From Ignavibacteria bacterium (GTDB lineage Bacteria > Bacteroidota > Ignavibacteria > Ignavibacteriales > SURF-24): a stretch of 64,000 nt of DNA. Positions within the stretch are counted from its first letter, which is position 1. The number at the start of each line of letters is the position of its first letter. The stretch covers positions 310,001-374,000 of the forward strand of contig JAAXKQ010000002.1 in the NCBI GenBank assembly GCA_025612245.1, given 5' to 3'. The translations under genes and the position numbers were made by a program. The notes beneath the pieces are model-generated. The model was not told where the DNA came from. It did not search any database and worked only from the letters and a program-made list of their open reading frames with translations. Of this stretch, positions 25,830 to 35,189 are shown piece by piece.

Positions 25830-28328
25830 ATGAAATCAGAAAATAATAAACTTCCGGTAGAAGAAGTTCTGCCGAGGCTTAAAAAGGCGCTTGCCGAAAA
25901 TAATATATGCATTTTAGCGGCTCCCCCGGGAGCAGGCAAAACAACCGTTGTTCCTGTAGCGCTGATGGATGAAGAGTGGCTGGAGGATAGAAAAATAATT
26001 ATGCTTGAGCCGCGCCGTATTGCGGCAAGGCGTTCGGCAGAATACATGTCCTCTCAAAGAAAAGAAAAATGCGGCCAGAGCATAGGCTACAGGATCCGTA
26101 CGGAAAGCTGTATAAGCCGGGAGACAAGAATTGAAGTAGTTACAGAAGGAATATTAACGCGCATGCTGCAATCGGATCCTGAAATGCCAGAGGCGGGACT
26201 GGTAATATTTGATGAATTTCATGAGCGCAGCATACATGCCGATACGGGGCTTGCATTTCTCCTGGACGTTCAGAAAAACCTGCGGCCTGACATAAAAATA
26301 CTGATAATGTCGGCTACGCCGGATATTCAAAAGCTTTCTTTGATGCTTGATAAGCCTCCCATAGTTGAATCCTCCGGAAGGGCATATCCCGTTGAGACAC
26401 ATTATCTGAGGCATACGAGTGAAAAAAGGCTGGAAATAAGGACTGCGGAAGCCGTTCTTGGCGCACTGAAAAAAGAGGAAGGTGACATTCTTACTTTTCT
26501 ACCCGGGAAGAAAGAAATAAAACGTACGGCAGAACTTCTTATTGACCGCTTCCGTGGCAGCGATGTTATACTGCACGAGCTCTACGGCGAGGCATCGAGG
26601 CAAGAGCAGGAGGCAGCACTCAGTCCGGCCCCATCGGGCAGAAGGAAAGTAATTCTTTCGACGAGCATTGCCGAGACGAGTCTTACAATTGACGGGGTTC
26701 GAATAGTAATTGATTCCGGGCTCTCAAGGATATCCTCTTTTGAGGTGAGGCGTGGAATGCCCGGTCTTGTAACGGTCCCGGTTTCCAAAGCCTCTGCCGA
26801 CCAGAGAAGGGGCCGCGCCGGGAGGCAATCGCCGGGCGTCTGTTACAGGTTATGGACAAAAGAGGAGGAAGAATTCCATCCGCCCTTTACTCAGCCGGAA
26901 ATACTATCGGCCGACCTTGCCTCACTGGCACTGGAGCTTGCAGAGTGGGGAGTGCCTGAAGCCGAAGGGCTTCTTTTCCTGGATCCTCCTCCAAAGGCAA
27001 ACCTTGCACAGGCAAGGTCAATTCTTTTTATGCTAGGTGCTCTGGACAAAGGCGGGAAGCTGACGCATATGGGAAAGCAGATGACGAGTCTCCCGGTGCA
27101 TCCGCGCTTGTCTGCCATGATACTAAGAGCGCAAAAAAGGGGACTTGAAGCCGAAGCCTGCCTGCTCGCCTCATTACTTGAAGAGACAGTCGGTCAGGGG
27201 AAAAGAGAGATAAACCTCAATGAGCGCTGGCATATGCTTCAAAATCCGAAGGATGAAAGGCAGGTCATGCAGGCAAAAAGAATTTACGTGCATGCACGCC
27301 GTCTGATGAAAATAATTCGTGCTTCCGAAGGAAAGATAGAAGGAGAGAACCTGGGCCTTTTACTGGCGCTTGCTTATCCCGAAAGAGTAGCCGTAAAGAG
27401 ATCTGTCACTCAGTACCAGCTTGCCCAGGGCACAATGGCGTCAATTCCTGACGGAGACCCTATGTCAAAAGAGGAGTTTCTTGCAGTTGCCGAAGCTGAT
27501 GCTGCAGGTGCGGTTGCAAAGGTGTTTCTTGCTGCTCCGATTACAAGGAATGAAATACTGGAGAACTTTAGGGAGGTCCTGTCGAGTGAGGAAACAGTTG
27601 AGTGGGAGGCAGGCACTGTGAAGGGAAAAAGAAAAATTAAGCTTGGCTCAATATCCATTCAGGAAAAAGAATTCACGCCGGAGGAAGAGGAAATTGAAAA
27701 AGCACTACTTAGCCACCTGCGTTCAGAAGGCATTAGTCTGCTGCCGTGGGATAAAGAAAGCCGGAATCTTATTGAAAGAAGCGAATGGCTGAGGCTTTAC
27801 GTGGCAGATAAAAACGACCCTGCGTTCTCTAACTGGCCTGTTTTGTCGGAAGAAAACATGACTGCTATGATGGAGGAGTGGCTCAAGCCCTTTCTTCACG
27901 GCCTAAGGCGGCAAAAAGACGTGGAACTCCTGGACATGAAAGAAATTATTAAATCCGTTTTTTCTTACGAACAAATGAGTATGCTGGACAGACTTGCCCC
28001 GGCATCCATAAAAGTACCGGGCGGCTCAAGCATAAGATTAAGATATGATGAAGGTGAAAAGCCTGTCCTTGCAGTAAGGCTTCAGGAATTATTCGGGCAG
28101 GTGGATACGCCAAGAATTGGCGGAGGGAAAATTCCTGTCCTTATACATCTGCTTTCTCCTGCAATGCGTCCTCTGGCAATTACGCAGGATTTGAGGAGCT
28201 TCTGGGCGAATACTTATCCAGGCATTCTAAAGCAGATGCGGATAAAATATCCAAAGCACGTCTGGCCCGATGACCCATTAAAGGCTGAAGCTACAAATAA
28301 GACCAGGAGGGGAAACACTCTGCGCTGA
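25830..28328 (+). CDS. hrpB: ATP-dependent helicase HrpB
   Basis: This 832-residue DEAH-box helicase has motif I APPGAGKTT at about 31-39, motif II DEFHERSIHAD, motif III SATPD, motif V STSIAETSLTIDGVRIVIDSG and motif VI QRRGRAGR. The helicase-associated domain follows, and the C-terminal HrpB-specific region includes IPVLIHLLSPAMRPLAITQDL and a final W-x(5)-R-x-KYPKHVWPDDP, diagnostic for HrpB. Length and order match the family (about 820). It is cytoplasmic; the RNA substrate of HrpB is not established in most bacteria. It converges with a lipoprotein gene 8 bases away. Confidence 0.95.
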   Translation: MKSENNKLPVEEVLPRLKKALAENNICILAAPPGAGKTTVVPVALMDEEWLEDRKIIMLEPRRIAARRSAEYMSSQRKEKCGQSIGYRIRTESCISRETRIEVVTEGILTRMLQSDPEMPEAGLVIFDEFHERSIHADTGLAFLLDVQKNLRPDIKILIMSATPDIQKLSLMLDKPPIVESSGRAYPVETHYLRHTSEKRLEIRTAEAVLGALKKEEGDILTFLPGKKEIKRTAELLIDRFRGSDVILHELYGEASRQEQEAALSPAPSGRRKVILSTSIAETSLTIDGVRIVIDSGLSRISSFEVRRGMPGLVTVPVSKASADQRRGRAGRQSPGVCYRLWTKEEEEFHPPFTQPEILSADLASLALELAEWGVPEAEGLLFLDPPPKANLAQARSILFMLGALDKGGKLTHMGKQMTSLPVHPRLSAMILRAQKRGLEAEACLLASLLEETVGQGKREINLNERWHMLQNPKDERQVMQAKRIYVHARRLMKIIRASEGKIEGENLGLLLALAYPERVAVKRSVTQYQLAQGTMASIPDGDPMSKEEFLAVAEADAAGAVAKVFLAAPITRNEILENFREVLSSEETVEWEAGTVKGKRKIKLGSISIQEKEFTPEEEEIEKALLSHLRSEGISLLPWDKESRNLIERSEWLRLYVADKNDPAFSNWPVLSEENMTAMMEEWLKPFLHGLRRQKDVELLDMKEIIKSVFSYEQMSMLDRLAPASIKVPGGSSIRLRYDEGEKPVLAVRLQELFGQVDTPRIGGGKIPVLIHLLSPAMRPLAITQDLRSFWANTYPGILKQMRIKYPKHVWPDDPLKAEATNKTRRGNTLR

Positions 28329-28336
28329 TAGAAAAA

Positions 28337-28846
28337 CTACCTGATTATGCGCGTAATGAGTTTTACATTTGAAGCCGAATAAACTGCAACGCTGTCTATC
28401 CTTATATATGCGGTTTTGGGGATGTTGCAGGGCCCGTTAATAGAAGCGGTTTTGGAAAGTCTTTTAAGGGTTTTCTCCCGGTTTGTGTACCAAATAAAAA
28501 CCGTATCGTTTATAGTGCTGACATCCTGAAACACCCTTGGCCCCTCAGGATAATAGTTACCATAGGAAACAAACAATTTCAATTTCGTTGAATCCCCGGT
28601 GTAAGCATCAGGATTGAGAGAATAGGGAATATATTCCTTTATCTGTGGTGCCAGGTTTATCTGCTCAATTACAATAGTAACATCTTTTTGAGGAGTCTTA
28701 AAAACGATTTCATCCAAATAGGCCGACTCATAGAAATGAGTTCCCTCGTCCTCCTTACCCTCCTTTGCGCATGAGATAAAAAACAAGGCGGCAGGAATGA
28801 GCAACAGGAGGACTAAAGCCGTGAATAACCGCATACTTCTAACCAT
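28337..28846 (-). CDS. Lipoprotein of unknown function
   Basis: This 169-residue protein has a lipoprotein signal, LLLLIPAALFFISC, with the lipid-bearing Cys near residue 26. The mature part is beta-rich and contains no motif I recognise (IDSVAVYSASNVKLITRIIR at the end). It is a single-gene unit, convergent with hrpB with only 8 bases between the stops. Start ATG 28846; an internal ATG four codons later is equally possible. Confidence 0.7.
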   Translation of the reverse strand: MVRSMRLFTALVLLLLIPAALFFISCAKEGKEDEGTHFYESAYLDEIVFKTPQKDVTIVIEQINLAPQIKEYIPYSLNPDAYTGDSTKLKLFVSYGNYYPEGPRVFQDVSTINDTVFIWYTNREKTLKRLSKTASINGPCNIPKTAYIRIDSVAVYSASNVKLITRIIR

Positions 28847-28925
28847 TGCAGCGCCTGATTATTAGAATTCTAGATAGATTATATAAGTGTAATAAAACTA
28901 AAAAATCCAAATATATAATCTATAA

Positions 28926-28938
28926 TATAATAGAAAAG
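28926..28938 (+). promoter_or_regulatory. Possible -10 element, TATAATAGAAAAG
   Basis: The 13-mer TATAATAGAAAAG repeats exactly the one at 18788-18800. Here it stands about 180 bases before the porin-like gene. A shared promoter element is possible; it may also be chance in AT-rich DNA. Confidence 0.3.
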
Positions 28939-29117
28939 GAAATTTCCGCAAAATGGGCGGGGCTTAGATTTGTTGCATTATTTATCTAAAGGGACTAAAT
29001 TAACAGCCAACTTTGTCCGATAATACGATGTTTGAATGCATCTGAATATCTGTCGTCAGGAAATACTGTTTCTTTCCGGTAACAATAAATTTGAAATACT
29101 TTTATTTGGGGAAAAAC

Positions 29118-29891
29118 ATGCGTCTTAAAAATATTTGCCTGCCTTTTGTTTTCTTTATTTTATTGCTAATTAATTCCTCAGTACTTCTTGCACAGGAAGC
29201 AGTGGATACGACCAGGACGGAATCAAAAGCTTATTCATTTAATTTCGGTGCCGATATTGTAAGCCGGTATGTATGGCGTGGAATTCAACTCGGCGGGTCT
29301 CCCGCGGTTCCGCAGATCCAGCCTTACGGGTCATTTGACCTGGAGGTGAATTCTCTGGGAAATTTCAGCCTTGGATTGTGGGCTTCATACGGCTTTACAG
29401 GGGATTATGCTGAAAATGATTTCTATCTTAAATATTCATACCCGACAGAATTTGGAACATTCTCTGCAACGGCAACCGATTATTATTATCCGTATATTGA
29501 CAGCCTGAAGATTTCCGACTTTAAGAATAATGGAGAAGGTGCCCACACCATGGAGGCGTCATTTCTCTACAACGGGCCGGAATCGTTCCCTGTCAGTTTT
29601 ACTTTGAGCAGCAACGTTTATAACGATATGCCGGGCAATAAGTCGCTTTACGTTGAAGTAGGCTACCCGCTTAGCATTAATGCTACTTCGATTAACTTTT
29701 TTGCCGGAGCAGCCCAGGGACCAAGTGTATGGCACTGTGTTACATCCGACAATTTTCAGCTGATCAACCTGGGCTTTAATGTTTCAAAGGAGATTAAGAT
29801 AACGCAGGATTTCAGCCTTCCTGTTGGCCTTTCCTTTATTATGAATCCGCACGTAAGAAATACATACGTAGTATTTAAGGTTAGTTTATAA
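29118..29891 (+). CDS. TorF-like outer-membrane protein
   Basis: I choose ATG 29118 because GGGGAAAA precedes it and a normal signal peptide follows (MRLKNICLPFVFFILLL...SVLLAQ); the product is 257 residues. After the signal, SFNFGADIVSRYVWRGIQLG is the opening strand of the putative porins annotated as TorF family (conserved S-x-Y-x-W-R-G). The rest is alternating beta strands ending RNTYVVFKVSL. It should be a small outer-membrane barrel. Its cargo is unknown. A chemoreceptor gene follows after a long hairpin. Confidence 0.75.
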   Translation: MRLKNICLPFVFFILLLINSSVLLAQEAVDTTRTESKAYSFNFGADIVSRYVWRGIQLGGSPAVPQIQPYGSFDLEVNSLGNFSLGLWASYGFTGDYAENDFYLKYSYPTEFGTFSATATDYYYPYIDSLKISDFKNNGEGAHTMEASFLYNGPESFPVSFTLSSNVYNDMPGNKSLYVEVGYPLSINATSINFFAGAAQGPSVWHCVTSDNFQLINLGFNVSKEIKITQDFSLPVGLSFIMNPHVRNTYVVFKVSL

Positions 29892-29918
29892 AAATATTTT
29901 AGGCGTTTTATTATCGTG

Positions 29919-29958
29919 ACCTTTATGCCCCGGTACTTTTGTGCCGGCGCATAAAGGT
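29919..29958 (+). terminator. Long hairpin between porin and chemoreceptor genes
   Basis: ACCTTTATGC (29919-29928) pairs with GCATAAAGGT (29949-29958), and the inner CCGGTAC pairs with GTGCCGG through one G-T, giving about 17 paired positions around TTTT. No T-run follows, so it may stabilise or process the transcript rather than stop it. Confidence 0.55.
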
Positions 29959-29991
29959 TCGCATTACAAAACTAAATGAGGGGAAAATTTC

Positions 29992-31905
29992 ATGATCCGG
30001 ACAATTAAACACAAGCTGAACAACCTCCTGATCAGAGACAAAATAATGCTCCTGATCTCTTTGTTCGGGTTCGTTATGATCGGTTATTATTCAATTTATT
30101 CTTATGAGCACGACAAGGCGGCTCTGGACAAGTCTATCGATGAAAAACTTGTTTCCGCAGTGTACGGCGTCTACTATGCCTTTGGGGATGCATATCACGA
30201 CAGCCTTACAGGGCCCGCTTCGGTATCAGCGGCTCAGAATCTGGAGAACACGAAAAAGCTCAATTTTATCACAAATAAACTGGGCCTGTCTTACGTTTAT
30301 ACCATGGTGCAGACGCCGGATGACAGCGTGCACTTTACGTCTTCCAGCGCAACGGATGAACAAATGGCGAAGGGGGAATATTCCCCATTTTTTGAGACTT
30401 ACACCGAGGCTTCAGATCTGCTGAGAAGTGTCTTCAGTGAAAAAAAGATGAACTTTGAGAATTTCACAGACAAGTGGGGCTCTGTGCGCTCAGCGCTTAT
30501 TCCTTTTACTACTCCCGGTGGGAAAACATACGTCATAGGCGCCGATTATTCGTTAAAAGACATTTATTCGGCGAGAGTAAAGACGCTCCTGACAAATATC
30601 GGCTCGGGTACGGTTTTATACATTCTCTTCCTTTTTATTACTTCCATCGTGATAAAAAAGATGACAATGCCAATTCATCATCTTGCACTGGCAGCAAAAA
30701 AGATTTCCGATGGCGATCTGAGCCTGTCACTTGCTGTAAGCAGCAAGGATGAAACACAAATGCTCGCGCAGTCACTTAGCAAAATGGTCGAAAGCCTAAA
30801 GCAGAGTCTGAAGAATCTGGCATCAGAAAAGGCAGGCGTTGAAAAGAAAGTGGAAGAGGCAATAAGGGAATCCGAAGCCAGTAAGAACTACCTCGAGAGG
30901 TCAGTTGATGAAATTCTACAGGCAATGGGAAAGTTCTCCAAAGGGGATCTTACCGTAAGGCTTCATAGCGATAAAAATGACACAATTGGAAAACTGTTCG
31001 AAGGGTTTAACAGTACAGTTGAGAACTTCAATTACATGGTAACAAACGTTGCAGATGCGGTCAGTGAAACAGCATCTGCAAGCGGGCAGATATCTGCTAG
31101 CACGGAGCAGATTGCAAATGGAAGCGCCAGCCAGGCTCAGCAGGCAGCTGAAATTGCCAGCGCAATTGAACAGATGACGAAAACAATCATTGATACGACG
31201 CAAAATACCACTCTTGCCGCACAGACGGCAAGGGATGCCGGTGAAAAAGCGCGTGACGGCGGAAAGGTGGTAAAAGAAACCATTTCCGGCATGAATAGAA
31301 TTGCGGACGTCGTCTTGACCTCGGCGGCAACCGTAGAGGAACTGGGCAAAAACAGCGGACAGATTGGCGAAATTATACAGGTGATTGACGACATAGCAGA
31401 CCAGACGAATCTTCTTGCCTTAAATGCAGCAATTGAGGCTGCCAGGGCCGGCGAGCAGGGCCGGGGCTTTGCAGTTGTAGCAGACGAGGTAAGGAAACTT
31501 GCCGAAAAGACAACGAAAGCCACAAAAGAAATATCACAGATGATCAACCAGATACAGAAAGATACTTCAGCCGCAATCGACTCAATTTCCAAAGGCACAT
31601 TTGAAGTTGAAAACGGAAAGGCTCTTGCCAACAAGGCGGGCAATGCGCTGGATGAGATAATCAACGGAACTGAAAAAGTAACCGGGCTTATTCTTCAGAT
31701 TGCTTCGGCCAGCCAGGAGCAGTCCAGTGCCAGCGAAGAGATCAGCAAAAATGTTGAGACCATTACGGACGTAACCCGCCAGTCCTCGGCGGGCATACAC
31801 CAGGTGGCACAGGCAGCCGAAGGACTTGAGCGCCTGACGCTGGATTTGAGGAGTCTCGTAAATAAGTTCCATATCAAATCTGAAACAGCCCTCCTGCAGG
31901 ATTAA
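29992..31905 (+). CDS. Methyl-accepting chemotaxis protein
   Basis: This 637-residue transmembrane chemoreceptor has TM1 at about 17-37, a periplasmic sensor of about 165 residues (a single-cache-like region containing YVYTMVQTPDDSVHFTSSS and KTYVIGADYS), TM2 at about 203-222, HAMP to about 275, a coiled coil and a second HAMP-like stretch (MGKFSKGDLTVRL). The signalling hairpin tip is IDDIADQTNLLALNAAIEAARAGEQGRGFAVVADEVRKLAEKT. AGGGG lies nine bases before the ATG. No other chemotaxis gene is nearby. The ligand is unknown. Confidence 0.95.
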   Translation: MIRTIKHKLNNLLIRDKIMLLISLFGFVMIGYYSIYSYEHDKAALDKSIDEKLVSAVYGVYYAFGDAYHDSLTGPASVSAAQNLENTKKLNFITNKLGLSYVYTMVQTPDDSVHFTSSSATDEQMAKGEYSPFFETYTEASDLLRSVFSEKKMNFENFTDKWGSVRSALIPFTTPGGKTYVIGADYSLKDIYSARVKTLLTNIGSGTVLYILFLFITSIVIKKMTMPIHHLALAAKKISDGDLSLSLAVSSKDETQMLAQSLSKMVESLKQSLKNLASEKAGVEKKVEEAIRESEASKNYLERSVDEILQAMGKFSKGDLTVRLHSDKNDTIGKLFEGFNSTVENFNYMVTNVADAVSETASASGQISASTEQIANGSASQAQQAAEIASAIEQMTKTIIDTTQNTTLAAQTARDAGEKARDGGKVVKETISGMNRIADVVLTSAATVEELGKNSGQIGEIIQVIDDIADQTNLLALNAAIEAARAGEQGRGFAVVADEVRKLAEKTTKATKEISQMINQIQKDTSAAIDSISKGTFEVENGKALANKAGNALDEIINGTEKVTGLILQIASASQEQSSASEEISKNVETITDVTRQSSAGIHQVAQAAEGLERLTLDLRSLVNKFHIKSETALLQD

Positions 31906-32031
31906 AATTCAATAAAGATTAGCAGACTAAGAGAAGCATTGTTTCTTTTGCTGCTAATCTTTATCTTCTTTACGTCAGCTTACTTCCCCGGTGCCTTAGG
32001 CAAGATTTTTTATGAGAAATGGTTTGATGTG

Positions 32032-33528
32032 ATGAGATGTAAGTTTTTTATTCCGGTCTTTATTTTAGCCCTGTTTCCCCTGACTACTTTACCCGCGCAG
32101 GATTCTGCAAAGTCAGGCCCTTATCCGGTCAATTCCTTTCTGGTCCTGAATAGCCTAGCCCTTGATGTCGGAGACCTGGAAAGGCAGTATGCCGGCCCCG
32201 GGGCAAAAAGCATAATCCAAAAATCGAACGGGCTTTGCTCTGTTGAACTAGCCGATAATTCGGGAAGTGACTTCGACACCATGCTTGTGCAGATAGAGAA
32301 GATATCTATACCCGGGGATGTACTTGCTGTATATTCATCAATTTCAAATGATTTCATGCCGGAGATCACTTTTTCTGAAGCGGGCTTTCATATCTTAAAT
32401 GCCGTACAAAAACGCCTGGAGGTACTCTTCCAAAGTCTCCGTTCGGATAAGAAGCTCGTAAATATGGCCGTTTTTGCTACCAGCAACCTGGAAATTAGCC
32501 GGATAAAAACGCGACTTGTAAGAAGACAGATACGAATTCTTTCGGAATGTGAGGAAAAAGAAGAAAGACTAAGGTGCTGGCTTGCGGTTAAAAGGATGCT
32601 GGATGAAATAGATATACCTAAGTCTGAAAGCGGCGACCTTGCAGTGCAGAACAGTCCTTACGGCATCGCGCTGTTGCCGGGTGAAATCTTGAGCAAGCTC
32701 AAGCCGCTTTCTGAAAATGAAAGCGATGAAAATATAAGGATGTATTCGGCCGGCGTGCTTAAGGCGCTTGAGGTGGCTCCTTCAAAATACAGGGAAGGCA
32801 CAATACAAATTGCACTTAATGAGCTGAGTAACTTTAATCCCAAAGACCGGCTTATAAATCCCGGTGCGCTGGAATTATTTCACAAGGCAGACAGCACTGC
32901 CGGCATTGAAGGGAAAATAGCACTCTATACAGAGGCAATTAAGATGGACCCGAAATTTACCGCGGCATACAGCAACCGCGGCAGCTGCTACTATGAGCTT
33001 GAGAATTACGAAAAAGCCGAAAAGGACTTTCAGAAAGCACTTGAGCTGGATCCGGGGCATTATACCCTCTATAAATATCTGGCTAACTGCAGATACAAAA
33101 CGGGATGCCTGGAGGATGCAGTGAAAAACTTTTCCGAAGCATTGAAGTATGAAATTACCGATACGCTTCTTGTTAACAGGGGAGTATGCTACATGAAGCT
33201 GGGGCAGCTTAAAGCGGCCGTTTTGGACTTCTCTTCGGCAATAAGGTTTAATGCCGGGTCGCTGCCGGCACGCATAAACCGTGTACAATGTTACCTGACG
33301 ATGAAACAATACGATGAGGCTGCAAATGATTACAGGAAACTGATACTGCTGCAGCCAAAGAACAGCAGTCACTACTATAATCTGGGCTGCCTTTATTCAA
33401 TACAGAAGGACTGGGAAAAAGTTGTAAGCACCTGGGAGCAGGGGTTACTGGTAAACCCGGGGGACGAAAATATTAGGAAAAACCTCCCCAAGGCAAAAGC
33501 AAACCTGAACAACGAGACGGGAAAATAG
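32032..33528 (+). CDS. Exported TPR-repeat protein
   Basis: I choose ATG 32032, which gives a signal peptide (MRCKFFIPVFILALFPL...LPAQ) and a 498-residue protein; a TTG further upstream (31939) would put a second hydrophobic stretch in front. The first half (about 30-300) is helical, without a family I recognise. The second half has at least five TPR units, with signatures such as AYSNRGSCYYELENYEKAEKDFQKALELDP, shown here only to mark the pattern, and YYNLGCLYSIQKDWEKVVSTWEQG. It should be a periplasmic or envelope scaffold. The two-site retropepsin gene follows after about 90 bp, probably in the same operon. Confidence 0.8.
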   Translation: MRCKFFIPVFILALFPLTTLPAQDSAKSGPYPVNSFLVLNSLALDVGDLERQYAGPGAKSIIQKSNGLCSVELADNSGSDFDTMLVQIEKISIPGDVLAVYSSISNDFMPEITFSEAGFHILNAVQKRLEVLFQSLRSDKKLVNMAVFATSNLEISRIKTRLVRRQIRILSECEEKEERLRCWLAVKRMLDEIDIPKSESGDLAVQNSPYGIALLPGEILSKLKPLSENESDENIRMYSAGVLKALEVAPSKYREGTIQIALNELSNFNPKDRLINPGALELFHKADSTAGIEGKIALYTEAIKMDPKFTAAYSNRGSCYYELENYEKAEKDFQKALELDPGHYTLYKYLANCRYKTGCLEDAVKNFSEALKYEITDTLLVNRGVCYMKLGQLKAAVLDFSSAIRFNAGSLPARINRVQCYLTMKQYDEAANDYRKLILLQPKNSSHYYNLGCLYSIQKDWEKVVSTWEQGLLVNPGDENIRKNLPKAKANLNNETGK

Positions 33529-33615
33529 AAAAGATGAATAGAACTTCGGTACAGCTCCTTCCGTCTAAACATTATAATTTCATATTCCGTACATCTTTGA
33601 CCAGGAGAAAATGGA

Positions 33616-35085
33616 ATGAGCCTGCGCATCTTTGCCGCTATTTTATCCCTTTTACTTTTGCCTGAAGTGTGTCGGATGGATGCTTATCCCTGTCCGGCAG
33701 GGAGTGAAAGGGGTTCCAGGGAAAAAGAAATACTGGACAGTGCACTTTCAAAAATCGGTTCAGGTGAAATCAGCAGTGGACTTGTCTTAATCGATAGTCT
33801 TCTGAAACACAGCAGTCAAAACTCTTACGCACTTTATCTTAAGGGGGAGTGTTTTATCCTTTCGGGTCGCAGGGAGGCTCTTGCCATTATTGATTCGCTA
33901 AGAAAGTTAAACATGGATGAGTATGCCGACGTGCTGGACCTTAAGACTTATCTTTTTCTGGGGGATTCCTGCTTCCGGGGAAAACTGGAAGAAATGAAAA
34001 AGAAATATCCGGCTAACTTCGAGGTAAAGCTTTCGGAATGGCTCTTCAGGCTGGATAATGGAGAGCATAAGTGGGCAAGGGAACATCTGGATGAAATTTC
34101 CGGGAGTGTTATCTTTCGCTTCCTTCCATATCAGGCCTTTTATCTTACAGTCCTTAGTGCGGATTATAATCAGGCAAAAGCTGTAGCGGAGACAGCAATG
34201 GATAAGAAACTTTTCAGGATGGGGAAAACCTACCGCCTTCAGGAAGCGCTGCACAGTCTACCTGAAGCTGTTTGCGATATTTACGAGGAGGAGCTTAAAT
34301 ATGCCGAATGCGGGCCATATTTCGGGATTGAAATGGAGGATTCTTCGGGTGTTAAATTGAAAGTGAGCCTGGATACGGGGACAGGCGGCGGATTCTTTTC
34401 CATTCACAACAGGCTGCTTGGTGAAAAGATTTCAGGCCGGAAGCCTGTGTGCCTGAAAGATGGCATTCAATACCGATACATGAATTCGGCGCGGGATGCA
34501 TTTATTAAGGCTGGTAATTTTAAGGAGCCATCAATAGAAAATATTCCCATATTATACTTTGAGGGCAGCCTTACTTCATCAGACGGGGTCTTCTCTCCAT
34601 TTGCATTCAAGAGCCTGTCAATTTCCGTAGATCCGGTAAACAGGAAGGTTACTCTCAGAAGCAAAGCTGCCTTGAAAGAATATCTTTCAAACCTCAAAAA
34701 TCATCACGAAGAAATAAAATATGTGGAACGCTTCGGGTGGGTTTTTATTCCTGCGAAGCTTCAGGGAAGAGAGGTACTGATGATGGTTGAAACGGGGTCA
34801 AGGGACGTGAACTTTAACTCTCTTGCGGTTGAAAGATACGGCATTCCTGTTCTTAAAAGTACCAGCATGTGGAACGGAAGGGAATATCCGGTTAAACGCC
34901 CGGAGGTATGCATACAAATTGGCAGTATCACCTATAAGCCGGAAGACGGATTTGTGGAAGACTTTGTGATGGGAAATAACATGTACGGCCTTGCCGCTTC
35001 GGGGGATATTGGGCCCGCGTTCCTAAAAAACTATAAATTCACAATCGACCCGTTTGAAAAAAGGTTAATACTGGAGAAACAGTAA
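33616..35085 (+). CDS. Exported protein with two retropepsin-like sites
   Basis: This 489-residue protein begins with a signal peptide (MSLRIFAAILSLLLLPEV). The N-terminal 230 residues are helical and TPR-like. Two aspartyl-protease-like lobes follow: VSLDTGTGGG with the predicted catalytic Asp253, and about 139 residues later MMVETGSRD with Glu392 where a second Asp would be expected. GPAFLKNYKFTIDPFEKRLIL near the end matches the closing strands of retropepsin-type folds (flap, then L-G-x-x-F/L-x-x-Y). The two lobes in one chain imitate a retroviral dimer. The Asp-to-Glu change may lower activity or make it a binding protein. AGGAG lies upstream, and an ATGGAATGAG overlap makes the ATG at 33616 likely. 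Confidence 0.75.
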   Translation: MSLRIFAAILSLLLLPEVCRMDAYPCPAGSERGSREKEILDSALSKIGSGEISSGLVLIDSLLKHSSQNSYALYLKGECFILSGRREALAIIDSLRKLNMDEYADVLDLKTYLFLGDSCFRGKLEEMKKKYPANFEVKLSEWLFRLDNGEHKWAREHLDEISGSVIFRFLPYQAFYLTVLSADYNQAKAVAETAMDKKLFRMGKTYRLQEALHSLPEAVCDIYEEELKYAECGPYFGIEMEDSSGVKLKVSLDTGTGGGFFSIHNRLLGEKISGRKPVCLKDGIQYRYMNSARDAFIKAGNFKEPSIENIPILYFEGSLTSSDGVFSPFAFKSLSISVDPVNRKVTLRSKAALKEYLSNLKNHHEEIKYVERFGWVFIPAKLQGREVLMMVETGSRDVNFNSLAVERYGIPVLKSTSMWNGREYPVKRPEVCIQIGSITYKPEDGFVEDFVMGNNMYGLAASGDIGPAFLKNYKFTIDPFEKRLILEKQ

Positions 35086-35189
35086 GTTTAAGGTCGAGTT
35101 ATGTGCGCAATTCAGTATAGAGCCCTTTCATGTTGAACTTTTGTGCTTATGCCCTGCGTTATAATTAAAACAGCATTTGAGGAAACAAT

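Noticed and set aside
31137-31664. 175-codon minus-strand ORF within the chemoreceptor gene
   Set aside because: It mirrors the repetitive alanine-rich signalling helices of the chemoreceptor, a common cause of false antisense ORFs.
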